Origin: Micromonospora sp. WMMD961
GTDB lineage: Bacteria; Actinomycetota; Actinomycetes; Mycobacteriales; Micromonosporaceae
DNA length: 64,000 nt
NCBI RefSeq assembly: GCF_029626145.1
Contig: NZ_JARUBJ010000002.1
Location: 4,127,501 to 4,191,500 of the forward strand
Direction of reading: 5' to 3'
The notes beneath the pieces were generated by a model. It was not told the DNA's origin. It made no database searches and saw only the letters and a program-made list of their open reading frames with translations. Numbering within the stretch: position 1 is the first letter of the stretch; every line of letters begins with the position of its first letter. Below, one piece after another: positions 24,389 through 32,991 of this stretch. A program made the translations under genes and the position numbers.

Positions 24389-25057
24389 ATGTCCGCAGCA
24401 CGCGACGAGATCGAGCAGCCCGACCCGACCGGGCGGGTATCCGGCACCGAGCGGATGACGGCCTTCAGCGACGGCGTCTTCGCCATCGTCATCACGCTGC
24501 TCGTCATCGACCTGCGGGTGCCGGAATACCACGAGGGTGAACTGCTGACCGGCCTGCTGCACGAGGGGGCCTCGTACCTCGCCTTCGTGGTGTCCTTCGT
24601 CTACATCGGGGTGCTGTGGCTCAACCACCACGCGCTGCTGCGGCTGATCCGCCGGACCACCCTCGCGTTGAGCTGGATCAACCTCGGCGTCCTCTTCGGA
24701 GCGGTGATCATTCCCTTCCCCACCGCGGTGCTGGCGTCCGCGTTCACCCGGGGCGACATCGACGACCAGCGCGCGGCGGTCGCCCTGTACGCGCTGTCCG
24801 CGGCGTTGATGTCGGCGCCCTGGCTGGTGTTCTTCGGCTACCTGCACCGCCACCCGGCGCTGCTCGAACACCGGGTCAGCCCGGGGTACGTGCGGGCGCA
24901 GCGGCTGCGACCGGTGACCGGCCTCGTCCTGTACGGGCTCGGCGGCCTGCTCGGCTGGTTCGTCAACCCGTTGCTGGGCCTGATCGCCGTCATCGTGATG
25001 ATCGCCTATCACGCGGTGACCAGCCGGGGACTGCCTCGGTGGCTGACGCGTCACTGA
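24389..25057 (+). CDS. TMEM175/DUF1211-family membrane protein, putative potassium channel subunit (222 aa)
   Basis: Contains the family signature ERMTAFSDGVFAIVITLLVIDLRVP on the first helix and about five or six further helices, matching bacterial TMEM175 proteins, which form potassium channels as tetramers. The short charged N-terminus is cytoplasmic. ATG 24389 lies six bases after TAGCCT (24377-24382) with no ribosome site, consistent with a leaderless transcript. Its last 68 bases overlap the 3-prime end of the converging nucleotidyltransferase gene. Confidence 0.88.
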   Translation: MSAARDEIEQPDPTGRVSGTERMTAFSDGVFAIVITLLVIDLRVPEYHEGELLTGLLHEGASYLAFVVSFVYIGVLWLNHHALLRLIRRTTLALSWINLGVLFGAVIIPFPTAVLASAFTRGDIDDQRAAVALYALSAALMSAPWLVFFGYLHRHPALLEHRVSPGYVRAQRLRPVTGLVLYGLGGLLGWFVNPLLGLIAVIVMIAYHAVTSRGLPRWLTRH

Positions 25058-25658
25058 CTGCGCGCAGGTCGGCCGGGATGTCCACGTCGGCGGGTGTGCC
25101 GACGTCGTCGCAGGGCACCTCGACCACCAGGTCCGGCCGCTCGCGCAGCAGGTCGCGGGCACCACTGTCGCCCACGGCGTACCGGTCCAGCAGCGGCCAG
25201 GTCTGCCGGGCCAGCAGGATCGGGTGGCCCGGCCGTCCACCGTAGGTGGCGACCACGACGAACGCCTCACCGGCGTACGCCTCGCGCACCCGCCGGACCG
25301 CGACCGGGCTGAGCAGCGGCTGGTCGACGAGGACCACTACCGCGGCCGACACGTCGGCGGGCAGCGAGGCCAGGCCGAGGCGCAACGACGAGCCCAGCCC
25401 GTCGGACCAGCGGTCGTGGCGCACCGGCACCGCACCGGGCAGCTCGGGCACCTGGTCGGCGCCCGCGCCGAGTACCACGTGCACAGGTGCGCAGCCGCCG
25501 TCGCCGAGCAGCCGGACCCCGCGCCGCACCAACGGCTCACCGTCCAGCTCGACCAGCGCCTTCGGGCGGCCGTACCGTCGCCCGGCACCGGCCGCCAGCA
25601 ACAGCCCGGCGGTCAACCCACACCACCTTCGTACGATCGGATTGGCATAATTCGTCAC
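24990..25658 (-). CDS. MocA/MobA-like molybdenum cofactor nucleotidyltransferase (222 aa)
   Basis: MobA-type nucleotidyltransferase: GLLLAAGAGRRYGRPKALVELDG binds the nucleotide, VVVLVDQPLLSP is the metal site and GRPGHPILL the acceptor-side loop. MocA enzymes add CMP to the molybdenum cofactor for xanthine-oxidase-type enzymes. It is divergent from exactly such an enzyme (paoABC) with only 30 bp between, so this role is well supported by context. The most likely start is GTG 25658 (VTNYANPIVRRW). The frame is open far upstream, but that part overlaps paoA antisense. Convergent 68-bp overlap with the TMEM175 gene. Confidence 0.85.
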   Translation of the reverse strand: MTNYANPIVRRWCGLTAGLLLAAGAGRRYGRPKALVELDGEPLVRRGVRLLGDGGCAPVHVVLGAGADQVPELPGAVPVRHDRWSDGLGSSLRLGLASLPADVSAAVVVLVDQPLLSPVAVRRVREAYAGEAFVVVATYGGRPGHPILLARQTWPLLDRYAVGDSGARDLLRERPDLVVEVPCDDVGTPADVDIPADLRAVSDASATEAVPGWSPRDRRSSR

Positions 25659-25688
25659 CCCATGTACCGGTAAGGCTAGTCTGGGCCG

Positions 25689-26234
25689 GTGCAGGGCGGA
25701 GGAGAGAACACCACGACCGAGGAGCGGCACTCGTCCCGGGTGACGTTCGAGGTGAACAGCTCGCCACACGAGGTGACGCTGGACAACCGCACCACCCTGC
25801 TCGACACGTTGCGCGAGCACCTCGGCCTGACCGGGGCGAAGAAGGGCTGCGACCACGGCCAGTGCGGCTCCTGCACCGTCCTGCTCGACGGCCGCCGGGT
25901 GAAGAGCTGTCTGGTCTTCGCGGTCACCCTGGACGGCCGGTCGGTGGTCACCGTCGAAGGGCTGGCCGGGCCGGACGGGCTGTCCCCGTTGCAGGCCGCG
26001 TTCGTCGCGCACGACGCGTTCCAGTGCGGCTACTGCACCCCCGGGCAACTCTGCTCCGCCCTGGGCATGCTCGACGAGGTGGCCAAGGGGTGGCCCAGCG
26101 CGGTCACCGACGACCTGGACGCGACCGCCGAGTTGACCGACGCGGAGATCCGCGAGCGGATGGCCGGCAACCTGTGCCGCTGTGCCGCGTACCCGCACAT
26201 CGTCGCGGCCGTGCGCGAGACGGCGGCGACGTGA
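25689..26234 (+). CDS. paoA: molybdenum hydroxylase 2Fe-2S subunit (181 aa)
   Basis: Small subunit carrying two 2Fe-2S clusters: plant-type CDHGQCGSC with a later VKSC, and the second set CGYCTPGQLC and CRCAAYPH. It relays electrons from the molybdenum subunit to FAD. There is no Tat signal, unlike periplasmic E. coli PaoA, so the complex is probably cytoplasmic. GTG 25689 lies six bases after TAGTCT (25677-25682), suggesting leaderless translation. It overlaps paoB by four bases (GTGA). The tight 30-bp divergent region shared with the MocA-like gene contains the palindrome TACCGGTA (25665-25672). Confidence 0.92.
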   Translation: MQGGGENTTTEERHSSRVTFEVNSSPHEVTLDNRTTLLDTLREHLGLTGAKKGCDHGQCGSCTVLLDGRRVKSCLVFAVTLDGRSVVTVEGLAGPDGLSPLQAAFVAHDAFQCGYCTPGQLCSALGMLDEVAKGWPSAVTDDLDATAELTDAEIRERMAGNLCRCAAYPHIVAAVRETAAT

Positions 26235-27214
26235 AGGCGTTCCGCTACCACCGGCCGGCCGACGTGGCCGACGCGGTCGCCGTGCTGACCGCCGAACCGA
26301 GCGCCGCGTACCTGGGCGGCGGGACCAACCTGGTGGACCTGATGAAACTCGGGGTGCAACGCCCCGAGGTGCTGGTGGACGTGACCCGGCTCCCGCTGGA
26401 CGCGGTCGAACAGCTGCCCGACGGCGGGCTGCGGATCGGCGCGACGGTCCGCAACAGCGACCTCGCCGCCCACCCGGCGGTGCGCCGGGACTACCCGGTG
26501 CTGGCCCGCGCCCTGCTCGCCGCCGCCTCCGGGCAGCTGCGCAACATGGCCACCACCGGCGGCAACCTGTTGCAGCGCACCCGCTGCGTCTACTTCCAGG
26601 ACACCGGCAAGGCGTGCAACAAGCGGGAGCCGGGCAGCGGTTGCGCCGCCCTGCACGGGCAGAACCGCGACCTGGCGGTGCTGGACTGGTCCGAGCAGTG
26701 CGTCGCCACCCACCCGTCCGACCTGGCCGTCGCACTGGCCGCCCTCGACGCGGTGGTGCAGGTGCACGAGGTCGACGGCTCCCGCGACATCCCGCTCACC
26801 GCCCTGTACCGCTCCCCCGGCATCCACCCGGACCGCGAGACCACACTGACCCGGGGCGCGCTGATCACCGCCGTCCGGTTGCCGCCGCTGCCGGCCGCGC
26901 GCCGCTCGACGTACCTGAAGGTGCGCGACCGGGCCTCGTTCGCCTTCGCCGCCGGCTCGGTGGCCGCGGTGCTGGACCTCGACGGCGACACCGTCCGGGA
27001 CGTGCGGTTGGCGTACGGGGCGGTGGCACACCGGCCGTGGCGGGCGTACCGGGCCGAGGAGGAGCTGCGCGGTCGTCCGTTCAGCCCCGAGTTGGCCGCC
27101 CGGGCCGCCGACGCGGAGCTGGCCGAGGCGCGACCGCTGCGGCACAACGGCTTCAAGCTGCCGCTGACCCGGGCCATCACCGTGCGGGCGCTCACCGAAC
27201 TGGCGTCGGCATGA
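26231..27214 (+). CDS. paoB: molybdenum hydroxylase FAD subunit with an additional 4Fe-4S site (327 aa)
   Basis: FAD-binding subunit: YLGGGTNLVDLMKLG and ATTGGNLLQRTRC bind the flavin. Four cysteines in the contexts TRCVYF, KACNKR, GSGCAAL and SEQCVATHPSD match the 4Fe-4S insertion of E. coli PaoB (YagS) rather than ordinary xanthine dehydrogenase. This assigns the operon to the PaoABC aldehyde oxidoreductase branch. It starts GTG 26231 inside the paoA stop and ends overlapping the ATG of paoC. Confidence 0.92.
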   Translation: MKAFRYHRPADVADAVAVLTAEPSAAYLGGGTNLVDLMKLGVQRPEVLVDVTRLPLDAVEQLPDGGLRIGATVRNSDLAAHPAVRRDYPVLARALLAAASGQLRNMATTGGNLLQRTRCVYFQDTGKACNKREPGSGCAALHGQNRDLAVLDWSEQCVATHPSDLAVALAALDAVVQVHEVDGSRDIPLTALYRSPGIHPDRETTLTRGALITAVRLPPLPAARRSTYLKVRDRASFAFAAGSVAAVLDLDGDTVRDVRLAYGAVAHRPWRAYRAEEELRGRPFSPELAARAADAELAEARPLRHNGFKLPLTRAITVRALTELASA

Positions 27215-29301
27215 GCGCCGGGGCGGTCGGGCGGACGTACCCCCGGTTGGAGGGCCCCGCGAAGGTCACCGGCACGGCCCGCTACGCGGTGGAGTACCCG
27301 GTCGACGGGGTCACCTACGGCTGGGCGGTGCCGGCGGCGGTGGTGCGGGGCCGGATCACCCGGGTCGACCCGACGGAAGCGTTGGCGTCGCCCGGGGTGC
27401 TGGCTGTGGTGCACCACGGCAACGCGCCCCGGATGGCGCCCGGCCCACAGCCGGAGCTGTGGCTGTTGCAGGAGCCTGCGGTGCACTACCGGGGGCAGTA
27501 CGTCGCCGTGGTGGTGGCCACCAGCCTGGAGGCGGCCCGCGAGGGTGCCCGGTTGGTCCGGATCGACTACGACGCCGGTCCGCACAGCACCGTACTCACC
27601 GCCGACCATCCCGGCCTGTACAGGCCGGACCAGGTCAACCCCAGCTATCCGACGGACACCACCGAGGGCGACTTCGACGCCGGGTACGCGGCCGCCCCGG
27701 TGCGGGTGGACGTCACGTACCGGACGCCGGCGTACCACAACAGCCCGATGGAGCCGCACGCCACCACGGCGCAGTGGCACGACGGGCGGCTGGTGGTGCA
27801 CGATTCCACCCAGGGCGCGACACCGGTGCGCGCCACCCTCGCCGAGCTGTTCGAGCTGCCGCCGGAGTCGATCCGGGTGATCGCCGAGCACATCGGCGGC
27901 GGCTTCGGCAGCAAGGGGTACGCCAAGGCGTCGGTGGTGCTGGCCGCCCTCGCCGCCCGGCACGTGGACCGGCCGGTCAAGCTGGCGCTGACCCGGCAAC
28001 AGCTGTTCGGCCCGGTCGGGTACCGCACCCCCACCATCCAGCGCGTCCGCCTCGCCGCCGACACCGACGGTCGGCTCACCGCGATCTGCCACGACGCGAT
28101 CAGCCAGACCTCGACCGTGCGGGAGTTCGCCGAGCAGACCGCCGTCTACACCCGCAGCATGTACGCCGCGCCGCACCGCCGCACCACGCACCGGGTGGCC
28201 CGCCTCGACGTGCCCACGCCGTTCTGGATGCGCGCCCCCGGCGAGTGCCCCGGCGCGTACGCGCTGGAGTCCGCCATGGACGAGCTGGCCGTCGCCGTCG
28301 GCATCGACCCGGTGGAGCTGCGCATCCGCAACGACACCGCTGTCGACCCCGACCAGGGGCGGCCGTTCACCAGCCGCAACCTGGTGAACTGCCTACGCGA
28401 GGGTGCCCGGCGCTTCGGCTGGACCGACCGGGACCCGACGCCCCGCGCCCGGCGCGACGGGCGCTGGCTGATCGGCACGGGGGTGGCCGGTTCGAGCTAC
28501 CCGGCGCGGGCCCGGCCGTCCACGGCGACGGCCACCGCCCGAACCGACGGGAGTTTCCTGGTCCGGATCAACGCCACCGACATCGGCACCGGCGCCCGGA
28601 CGGCGATCTGGCAGGTGGCCGCCGACGCGCTCGGCGTGTCGCCGGAGCGGGTGGAGATCCGGATCGGGGACAGCGCGCTGCCGACGGCGCCGCTGGCCGG
28701 CGGCTCGATGGGGACCGCCAGCTGGAGCTGGGCGGTGATCCGCGCCGCGCAGGCGCTGCGCGAGAAGCTGCCCGACCGCGCGCCGCCGACCGGAGAGGTG
28801 ACCGCCGAGGCCGACACCACCGAGGAGGTGGGCGGGCAACCCACGCTCCCCCGGTACGCGTACGGGGCGCACTTCGTCGAGGTGCGGGTGGACGCGGACA
28901 CCGGCGAGGTACGCGTGAACCGGATGCTCGGTGTGTTCGCCGCCGGGCGGGTGGTGAACCCGACGACGGCGCGCAGCCAGCTCATCGGCGGGATGACGAT
29001 GGGGCTGTCGATGGCGCTGCACGAGGAGGGGCTGCTCGACGAGCGGTACGGCGACTGGGTCAACCACGACCTGGCCACGTACCACATCACCGGCTGCGCG
29101 GACGTGGAGTCCATCGAGGCGTACTGGCTCGACGAGCGCGACGACGAGCTGAACCCGGCCGGGGTGAAGGGCATCGGTGAGATCGGCATCGTCGGCGCCG
29201 CCGCGGCGGTCGCCAACGCGGTGCACCACGCGACCGGCGTACGGATCCGGGAGCTGCCGATCCGGCTCGACAAACTCATCGGAGTATCAAACTTGGCTTA
29301 A
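27211..29301 (+). CDS. paoC: molybdenum hydroxylase catalytic subunit, aldehyde oxidoreductase type (696 aa)
   Basis: Large molybdopterin subunit with HIGGGFGSKGYAK (cofactor binding), FWMRAPGECPGAYALE, GSMGTASW and the catalytic glutamate in VKGIGEIGIVGAAAAVANAV near the C-terminus. Length matches PaoC/YagR. It should oxidise aromatic or other aldehydes to acids, passing electrons through PaoA and PaoB. ATG 27211 overlaps the paoB stop. Molybdate could come from the modABC system at 38 kb and the cytidylylated cofactor from the divergent MocA-like gene. Confidence 0.93.
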   Translation: MSAGAVGRTYPRLEGPAKVTGTARYAVEYPVDGVTYGWAVPAAVVRGRITRVDPTEALASPGVLAVVHHGNAPRMAPGPQPELWLLQEPAVHYRGQYVAVVVATSLEAAREGARLVRIDYDAGPHSTVLTADHPGLYRPDQVNPSYPTDTTEGDFDAGYAAAPVRVDVTYRTPAYHNSPMEPHATTAQWHDGRLVVHDSTQGATPVRATLAELFELPPESIRVIAEHIGGGFGSKGYAKASVVLAALAARHVDRPVKLALTRQQLFGPVGYRTPTIQRVRLAADTDGRLTAICHDAISQTSTVREFAEQTAVYTRSMYAAPHRRTTHRVARLDVPTPFWMRAPGECPGAYALESAMDELAVAVGIDPVELRIRNDTAVDPDQGRPFTSRNLVNCLREGARRFGWTDRDPTPRARRDGRWLIGTGVAGSSYPARARPSTATATARTDGSFLVRINATDIGTGARTAIWQVAADALGVSPERVEIRIGDSALPTAPLAGGSMGTASWSWAVIRAAQALREKLPDRAPPTGEVTAEADTTEEVGGQPTLPRYAYGAHFVEVRVDADTGEVRVNRMLGVFAAGRVVNPTTARSQLIGGMTMGLSMALHEEGLLDERYGDWVNHDLATYHITGCADVESIEAYWLDERDDELNPAGVKGIGEIGIVGAAAAVANAVHHATGVRIRELPIRLDKLIGVSNLA

Positions 29302-29323
29302 ATAAGCCGGTGGTGATACAACT
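29293..29323 (+). promoter_or_regulatory. promoter with a palindromic operator before the ArsR gene
   Basis: GGCTTA-AA-TAAGCC (29295-29308) is a perfect inverted repeat. It overlaps a -35-like TTGGCT (29293-29298) and is followed after 18 bp by TACAAC (29317-29322), seven bases before GTG 29330. It also spans the paoC stop codon. Autorepression by the ArsR protein is likely. Confidence 0.6.
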
Positions 29324-29329
29324 GTCGTC

Positions 29330-29695
29330 GTGCACGCCTTCGACGTGCTGGGCGATCCGGTCCGGCGCCGCATCCTGGAGCTGCTCGCCGGTGGCGAGCA
29401 GACCGCCGGTGCGGTCAGCACTGTCATCCGCGACGAGTTCGGCATCTCCCAACCCGCCGTGTCCCAGCACCTCAAGGTGCTACGGGACAACGGCTTCGCC
29501 ACGGTGCGGCCGGAGGGCACCCGGCGGCTGTACGCGGTCGACCCCCGCCCCCTGCGCGAGGTCGACGGCTGGCTGGAGCACTTCCGCCGGTTCTGGACCC
29601 CACCCCTGGCGGCACTCGCCACCGAGCTGGCCCGGGGTCGACGCGAGCGTCGGCTGCGCGGGCCCGCCGACCCACCCGACGAGAGGAACACCTGA
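29330..29695 (+). CDS. ArsR-family transcriptional regulator (121 aa)
   Basis: Winged helix-turn-helix: FDVLGDPVRRRILELLAGGEQTAG, recognition helix ISQPAVSQHLKVLRDNGFATVRPEGTRRLYAV. No metal-binding cysteine pair is visible. ArsR proteins of this kind, directly followed by an SRPBCC/AHSA1 gene, are common in actinomycetes and are thought to sense a small molecule. It is coupled to the downstream gene by an ATG/TGA overlap. GTG 29330 lacks a ribosome site, which fits a leaderless transcript. Confidence 0.92.
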   Translation: MHAFDVLGDPVRRRILELLAGGEQTAGAVSTVIRDEFGISQPAVSQHLKVLRDNGFATVRPEGTRRLYAVDPRPLREVDGWLEHFRRFWTPPLAALATELARGRRERRLRGPADPPDERNT

Positions 29696-30336
29696 TGTTC
29701 GACGCCACCGAGCAGATCAACGCCGTCCGGCGCACGGTCGGCAGCCGCGCCCTGGAGGCCGGCGAGGCGCGGGTCACCACGATCAGCCAGACCTACCAGG
29801 CAGCGATCGAGGATCTGTGGGACGCCTGCACCAACGCCGAGCGCATTCCACGCTGGTTCCTGCCGATCTCCGGCGACCTGCGGCTGGGCGGCAGCTACCA
29901 GCTCCAGGGCAACGCCGGCGGCACCGTCGAGAGCTGCGAGCCGCCGCGCCGCTTCACCGCCACCTGGGAGATGGGCGGCGAGGTGAGCTGGATCGAGGTG
30001 CGCCTCACCCCGGTCGACGGCGAGCAGACCCGCCTCGACCTGGACCACATCGCGCACGTCGACCAGGACCGGTGGGCCCAGTTCGGGCCGGGTGCGGTCG
30101 GCGTCGGCTGGGACCTCGGGCTACTCGGCCTCGCCTCGTACCTGGCCGGCGACGGCAGCGGGATCACCCCGGACCAGGCCGCCGAGTGGGCCGTCTCCGC
30201 CGAGGGACGACGGGCCATGGAGCTGAGCAGCCAGCTGTGGTGCGAGGCGAGCATCGACGCCGGCACCGACGCCGACGAGGCGAAGGCCGCCGCCGAACGC
30301 ACCACCGCCTTCTACACCGGCACACCGGAGGCCTGA
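29695..30336 (+). CDS. SRPBCC/AHSA1-domain protein (213 aa)
   Basis: START-like ligand-binding fold of the AHA1 C-terminal type: TTISQTYQAAIEDLWDACTNAERIPRWFLPISGDLRLGG, GTVESCEPPRRFTATWEMGGE, then a helical extension. Probably binds a hydrophobic ligand. ATG 29695 overlaps the stop of the ArsR gene, so both are made together and likely act in the same response. No enzymatic residues can be assigned. Confidence 0.88.
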   Translation: MFDATEQINAVRRTVGSRALEAGEARVTTISQTYQAAIEDLWDACTNAERIPRWFLPISGDLRLGGSYQLQGNAGGTVESCEPPRRFTATWEMGGEVSWIEVRLTPVDGEQTRLDLDHIAHVDQDRWAQFGPGAVGVGWDLGLLGLASYLAGDGSGITPDQAAEWAVSAEGRRAMELSSQLWCEASIDAGTDADEAKAAAERTTAFYTGTPEA

Positions 30337-30474
30337 GTCCGAAGGCCTGGAGCCGCCGGCCCCGGAGCGCGGAAATGGGGCCGCGAGGGCCGGGACCCGG
30401 GGCCGCGAGGGCTGGGCCTGGGCGCTGGCGGCGGCGCGACAGGCGGGCCGGCGATCGGAGTAGCGTGCTGCGGC

Positions 30475-30990
30475 ATGACCGGCACGCCGTACTCGCACTG
30501 CTCCTCCTGTGGCGCCGCCTACCCGCCGGCCGCCGGCTGGCCCCGGGTCTGTGCGGCCTGCGGCCAGACCGTCTGGCGTAACCCGCTCCCGGTGGCGGTC
30601 GCGGTGCTGCCGGTCCGCACAGCCGAGGGCCTGGGCGTGGTGGTGGTCCGCCGGGACATCGAGCCGGCCCGCGGCCTGCTCGCGCTGCCCGGCGGCTTCA
30701 TCGAGTACGGCGAGGAGTGGTCCGACGCACTCGTCCGTGAGCTGCGGGAGGAGACCGGCCTGGTCGCGGCGGCCGAGGACGCCCGACTGTTCGCGGTGCA
30801 CGGCGCCCCGGCGGGCGGCACCATGATGGTCTTCGGGGTGCTGCCCGAGCAGCGGGCCGAGGACCTGCCCGCGTCGGCGCCGACCGAGGAGGCGACCGAG
30901 TGGTTGGTGCTCACCGACCCGGTCGAGCTGGCGTTCTCCACCCACACCCGGGTGCTGGCCGACTTCCTCAACCCCGACAGCCCTGCCTGA
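30475..30990 (+). CDS. Nudix hydrolase with N-terminal zinc ribbon (171 aa)
   Basis: Four-cysteine zinc ribbon at the start (HCSSCG, then RVCAACG), followed by a Nudix domain. The Nudix box is complete: G-FIEYG-E-EWSDALV-REL-REETGL. The ribbon-plus-Nudix layout is typical of NADH-pyrophosphatase-like and ADP-ribose-type hydrolases. The exact nucleotide substrate is unknown. ATG 30475 follows TAGCGT at 30461-30466. A monocistronic gene ahead of a long hairpin. Confidence 0.9.
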   Translation: MTGTPYSHCSSCGAAYPPAAGWPRVCAACGQTVWRNPLPVAVAVLPVRTAEGLGVVVVRRDIEPARGLLALPGGFIEYGEEWSDALVRELREETGLVAAAEDARLFAVHGAPAGGTMMVFGVLPEQRAEDLPASAPTEEATEWLVLTDPVELAFSTHTRVLADFLNPDSPA

Positions 30991-31365
30991 CCCCACGCGA
31001 CACTTCGCCGCACCTGAGAGCCTGCCCCGGCCCGGCCGCCAGCGACCCCGAACACACGCTTCACTGACACGACCGCGCACGGTCGTGCTCGATCATTGTT
31101 GTAGTGGCATCGCGCGGACGCCGAGGCCACTACTTCCTGGTTCGAGCACGACCGTGCGGGGCGCGGTGCGTGGCGGCGTGGCGTGGCATGGCGGGGGTGC
31201 GCTGGGCGCGGGGTACGGCAGCGCCGTCAGGCCGAGCGGCGGCGGTGGGCGCGTCTGGTCGTGCGTCGGGGGGCAGCGCGTCGTCGGTGCCGGTCAGGTA
31301 GCCACTGGCCTGCGGCTCGAACAACGACGCCGCCCGGGACCACTGCCGGCGAGCACCCGCTGTCT
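30991..31365. other. 375-bp non-coding interval
   Basis: Between the converging Nudix and histidine-kinase genes I see the two-tier inverted repeat at 31076-31158 and beyond it a GC-rich stretch with only low-complexity reading frames (Ala/Arg/Pro-rich on either strand, no ribosome site). I find no convincing gene, tRNA or promoter here. Confidence 0.6.
31076..31158. repeat. two-tier perfect inverted repeat, 83 bp
   Basis: Outer arms of 17 bp (31076-31092 and 31142-31158) and inner arms of 8 bp (31101-31108 and 31126-31133) are each perfectly complementary and nested. The inner AT-richer part differs from the surrounding composition. It can serve as a bidirectional terminator between convergent genes, or represent a palindromic mobile repeat. 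Confidence 0.8.
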
Positions 31366-32814
31366 CTAGGTAGCCTGCGCGTCGTCCGGCGCACCCTCCG
31401 CCACCGGCAGCAACACCCGGAAGGTGGTCCGCCCCGGCTCGGTCTCCACCCGGATGTCGCCGTGGTGCTTGTGCACCACGATCCGGTACGAGATGTCCAG
31501 GCCCAACCCGGTGCCCGCGCCGACCGGCTTGGTGGTGAAGAACGGTTCGAAGATGCGCGGCCGCACCTCCGGCGGGATACCCGGACCGGTGTCGGTGATC
31601 TCCACCGCCAGCTGGTCGCCGACGAGTCCGGTGCGGACGGTCAACACCCCCTTCTCACCCATCGCGCCCAACGCGTTGTCGATCAGGTTGGTCCACACCT
31701 GGTTCAGCTCGGCCGCGTACGCCGGCACCGGCGGAAGGCCACGGTCGTACTCGCGAACCAGCTTGACCTCGGCGGGGATCTTCCCCTTGAACATCACCAG
31801 CGTGGCGTCGAGCAGGTCGTGCACGTCCACCACCCGGTGCGGCGCGCGGTCCAGCTGCGAGTACTGCTTGGCGGCGCCCACCAGGCCCGAAATCCGGGTC
31901 ACCGCGTCGCCAATCTCCCGCATCAAGAGTTCGGTGTCGACGGTGTACGTGAGCCACCGCACCGCCGCCTCCAGGTCGGCCGGGCCGACCGCTGCCTTCA
32001 CCTGCGCCAACCAGGCCGTGTCGAGCCCGCCACCGACCAGGATCGGCGCCAGGTCCCAGGCGCCCTCGACCCCGTGTTCCTCCAACCAGTCGGTCAGGGT
32101 GTCCTCCGCGTCGGCGGTGGCAACCGGGGTCAACTTCGGCGCGGTGGCGACCCGGGCGACGGCCTCCTCCTGCAACGCGACGAGGCCGTGCAGAGCGCTG
32201 CCGTCGAGCCGACCGTCGGCGACCATCGCGAGCTTGTGGCGCATCCCGGCAACCCGGTCCCGCAGCACCGACGTCGCCCGCACCGCCGCCGCAGCCGGAT
32301 TGTTCAGCTCATGGGTCAGCCCCGCCGACAGCGAGCCGAGGGCCAGTAGCCGCTCCCGTTCACCGACGATGGCCTGCGAATCCCGCATCCCGAAGAACAG
32401 CCCCTCCAACAGGTGCATGGGCATCGGGAACCACGACCGCAGGGCATCCGCGAAATCCTCCGCCGGGAGCACGAAGAAGTCGGCGTCGGTCACCGCCCGC
32501 AGGCTGTTGCGGTAGATCTGGTCCACCTGGTCACCCAGGTACGCCTGGGTAGCCCCGCCGTACACCCCGCGCTGCTCGGTCCGGCTGACCTCCACGTCGT
32601 CGCCGTGCACCAGACGACTCAACGCCACCGCCCCGCGCACCAACACGAAGAAGCAGGTCGCCGGCTCGCCCTCGGCGTACACGAGAGTCCCCCCGGCCCG
32701 CTGCTCGACCCGACCATGCTCGGCCAGCCAGTCGAGCTGCGCGTCGTCGAGAGCCTCGAACAGGAACAGGGTACGCAGCTGCGCAGGTGTCAGCCGATCA
32801 GACTGAATGGTCAC
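31366..32814 (-). CDS. histidine kinase with N-terminal cyclic-nucleotide-binding domain (482 aa)
   Basis: Residues about 15-130 form a cNMP/Crp-type beta-barrel (LVYAEGEPATCFFVLVRGAVALS). The phosphoacceptor is His168 in LSAGLTHELNNPAAAA, and the ATPase domain has NLIDNALGAMG, DTGPGIPP, FEPFFTTKPVGAGTGLGL. No membrane segment, so it is a soluble sensor. GTG 32814 overlaps the last mini-gene of the 59-bp repeat array, which also supplies its ribosome site AGAGGAGG. Upstream in the same operon is a receiver/FAD-oxidoreductase fusion, the likely phosphorylation partner. Confidence 0.92.
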   Translation of the reverse strand: MTIQSDRLTPAQLRTLFLFEALDDAQLDWLAEHGRVEQRAGGTLVYAEGEPATCFFVLVRGAVALSRLVHGDDVEVSRTEQRGVYGGATQAYLGDQVDQIYRNSLRAVTDADFFVLPAEDFADALRSWFPMPMHLLEGLFFGMRDSQAIVGERERLLALGSLSAGLTHELNNPAAAAVRATSVLRDRVAGMRHKLAMVADGRLDGSALHGLVALQEEAVARVATAPKLTPVATADAEDTLTDWLEEHGVEGAWDLAPILVGGGLDTAWLAQVKAAVGPADLEAAVRWLTYTVDTELLMREIGDAVTRISGLVGAAKQYSQLDRAPHRVVDVHDLLDATLVMFKGKIPAEVKLVREYDRGLPPVPAYAAELNQVWTNLIDNALGAMGEKGVLTVRTGLVGDQLAVEITDTGPGIPPEVRPRIFEPFFTTKPVGAGTGLGLDISYRIVVHKHHGDIRVETEPGRTTFRVLLPVAEGAPDDAQAT

Positions 32815-32991
32815 TGGGCCTCCTCTGTTCGCGACTGCGGGGCTCGCAACACCGGCTCACTCCTCGCGCTCACTGGGCCTCCTCTGTTCGCGACTGCGGG
32901 GCTCGCAACACCGGCTCACTCCTCGCGCTCACTGGGCCTCCTCTGTTCGCGACTGCGGGGCTCGCAACACCGGCTCACTCCTCGCGCTCAC
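32811..32991 (-). repeat. tandem array of three 59-bp units encoding overlapping 20-codon mini-genes
   Basis: Three identical 59-bp units occupy 32812-32988, plus a short partial copy. On the reverse strand each unit begins GTGAGC, encodes a 20-residue peptide starting MSARSEPVLRAPQS, and ends ...GAGGAGGCCCAGTGA, so that its TGA overlaps the next GTG and carries its ribosome site. Mini-genes are 32929-32991, 32870-32932 and 32811-32873. The first GTG overlaps the stop of the upstream oxidoreductase gene, the last TGA overlaps the kinase start. A related array is at 58749-58928. Confidence 0.9.

Noticed and set aside
31130..31324. Short reverse frame of 64 codons in the 31-kb gap
   Set aside because: Ala/Arg/Pro-rich translation, no ribosome site, overlaps the inverted repeat.
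32811..32991. CRISPR-like tandem repeats
   Set aside because: Units are contiguous with no spacers, the family recurs in frame elsewhere, and no cas genes are present.
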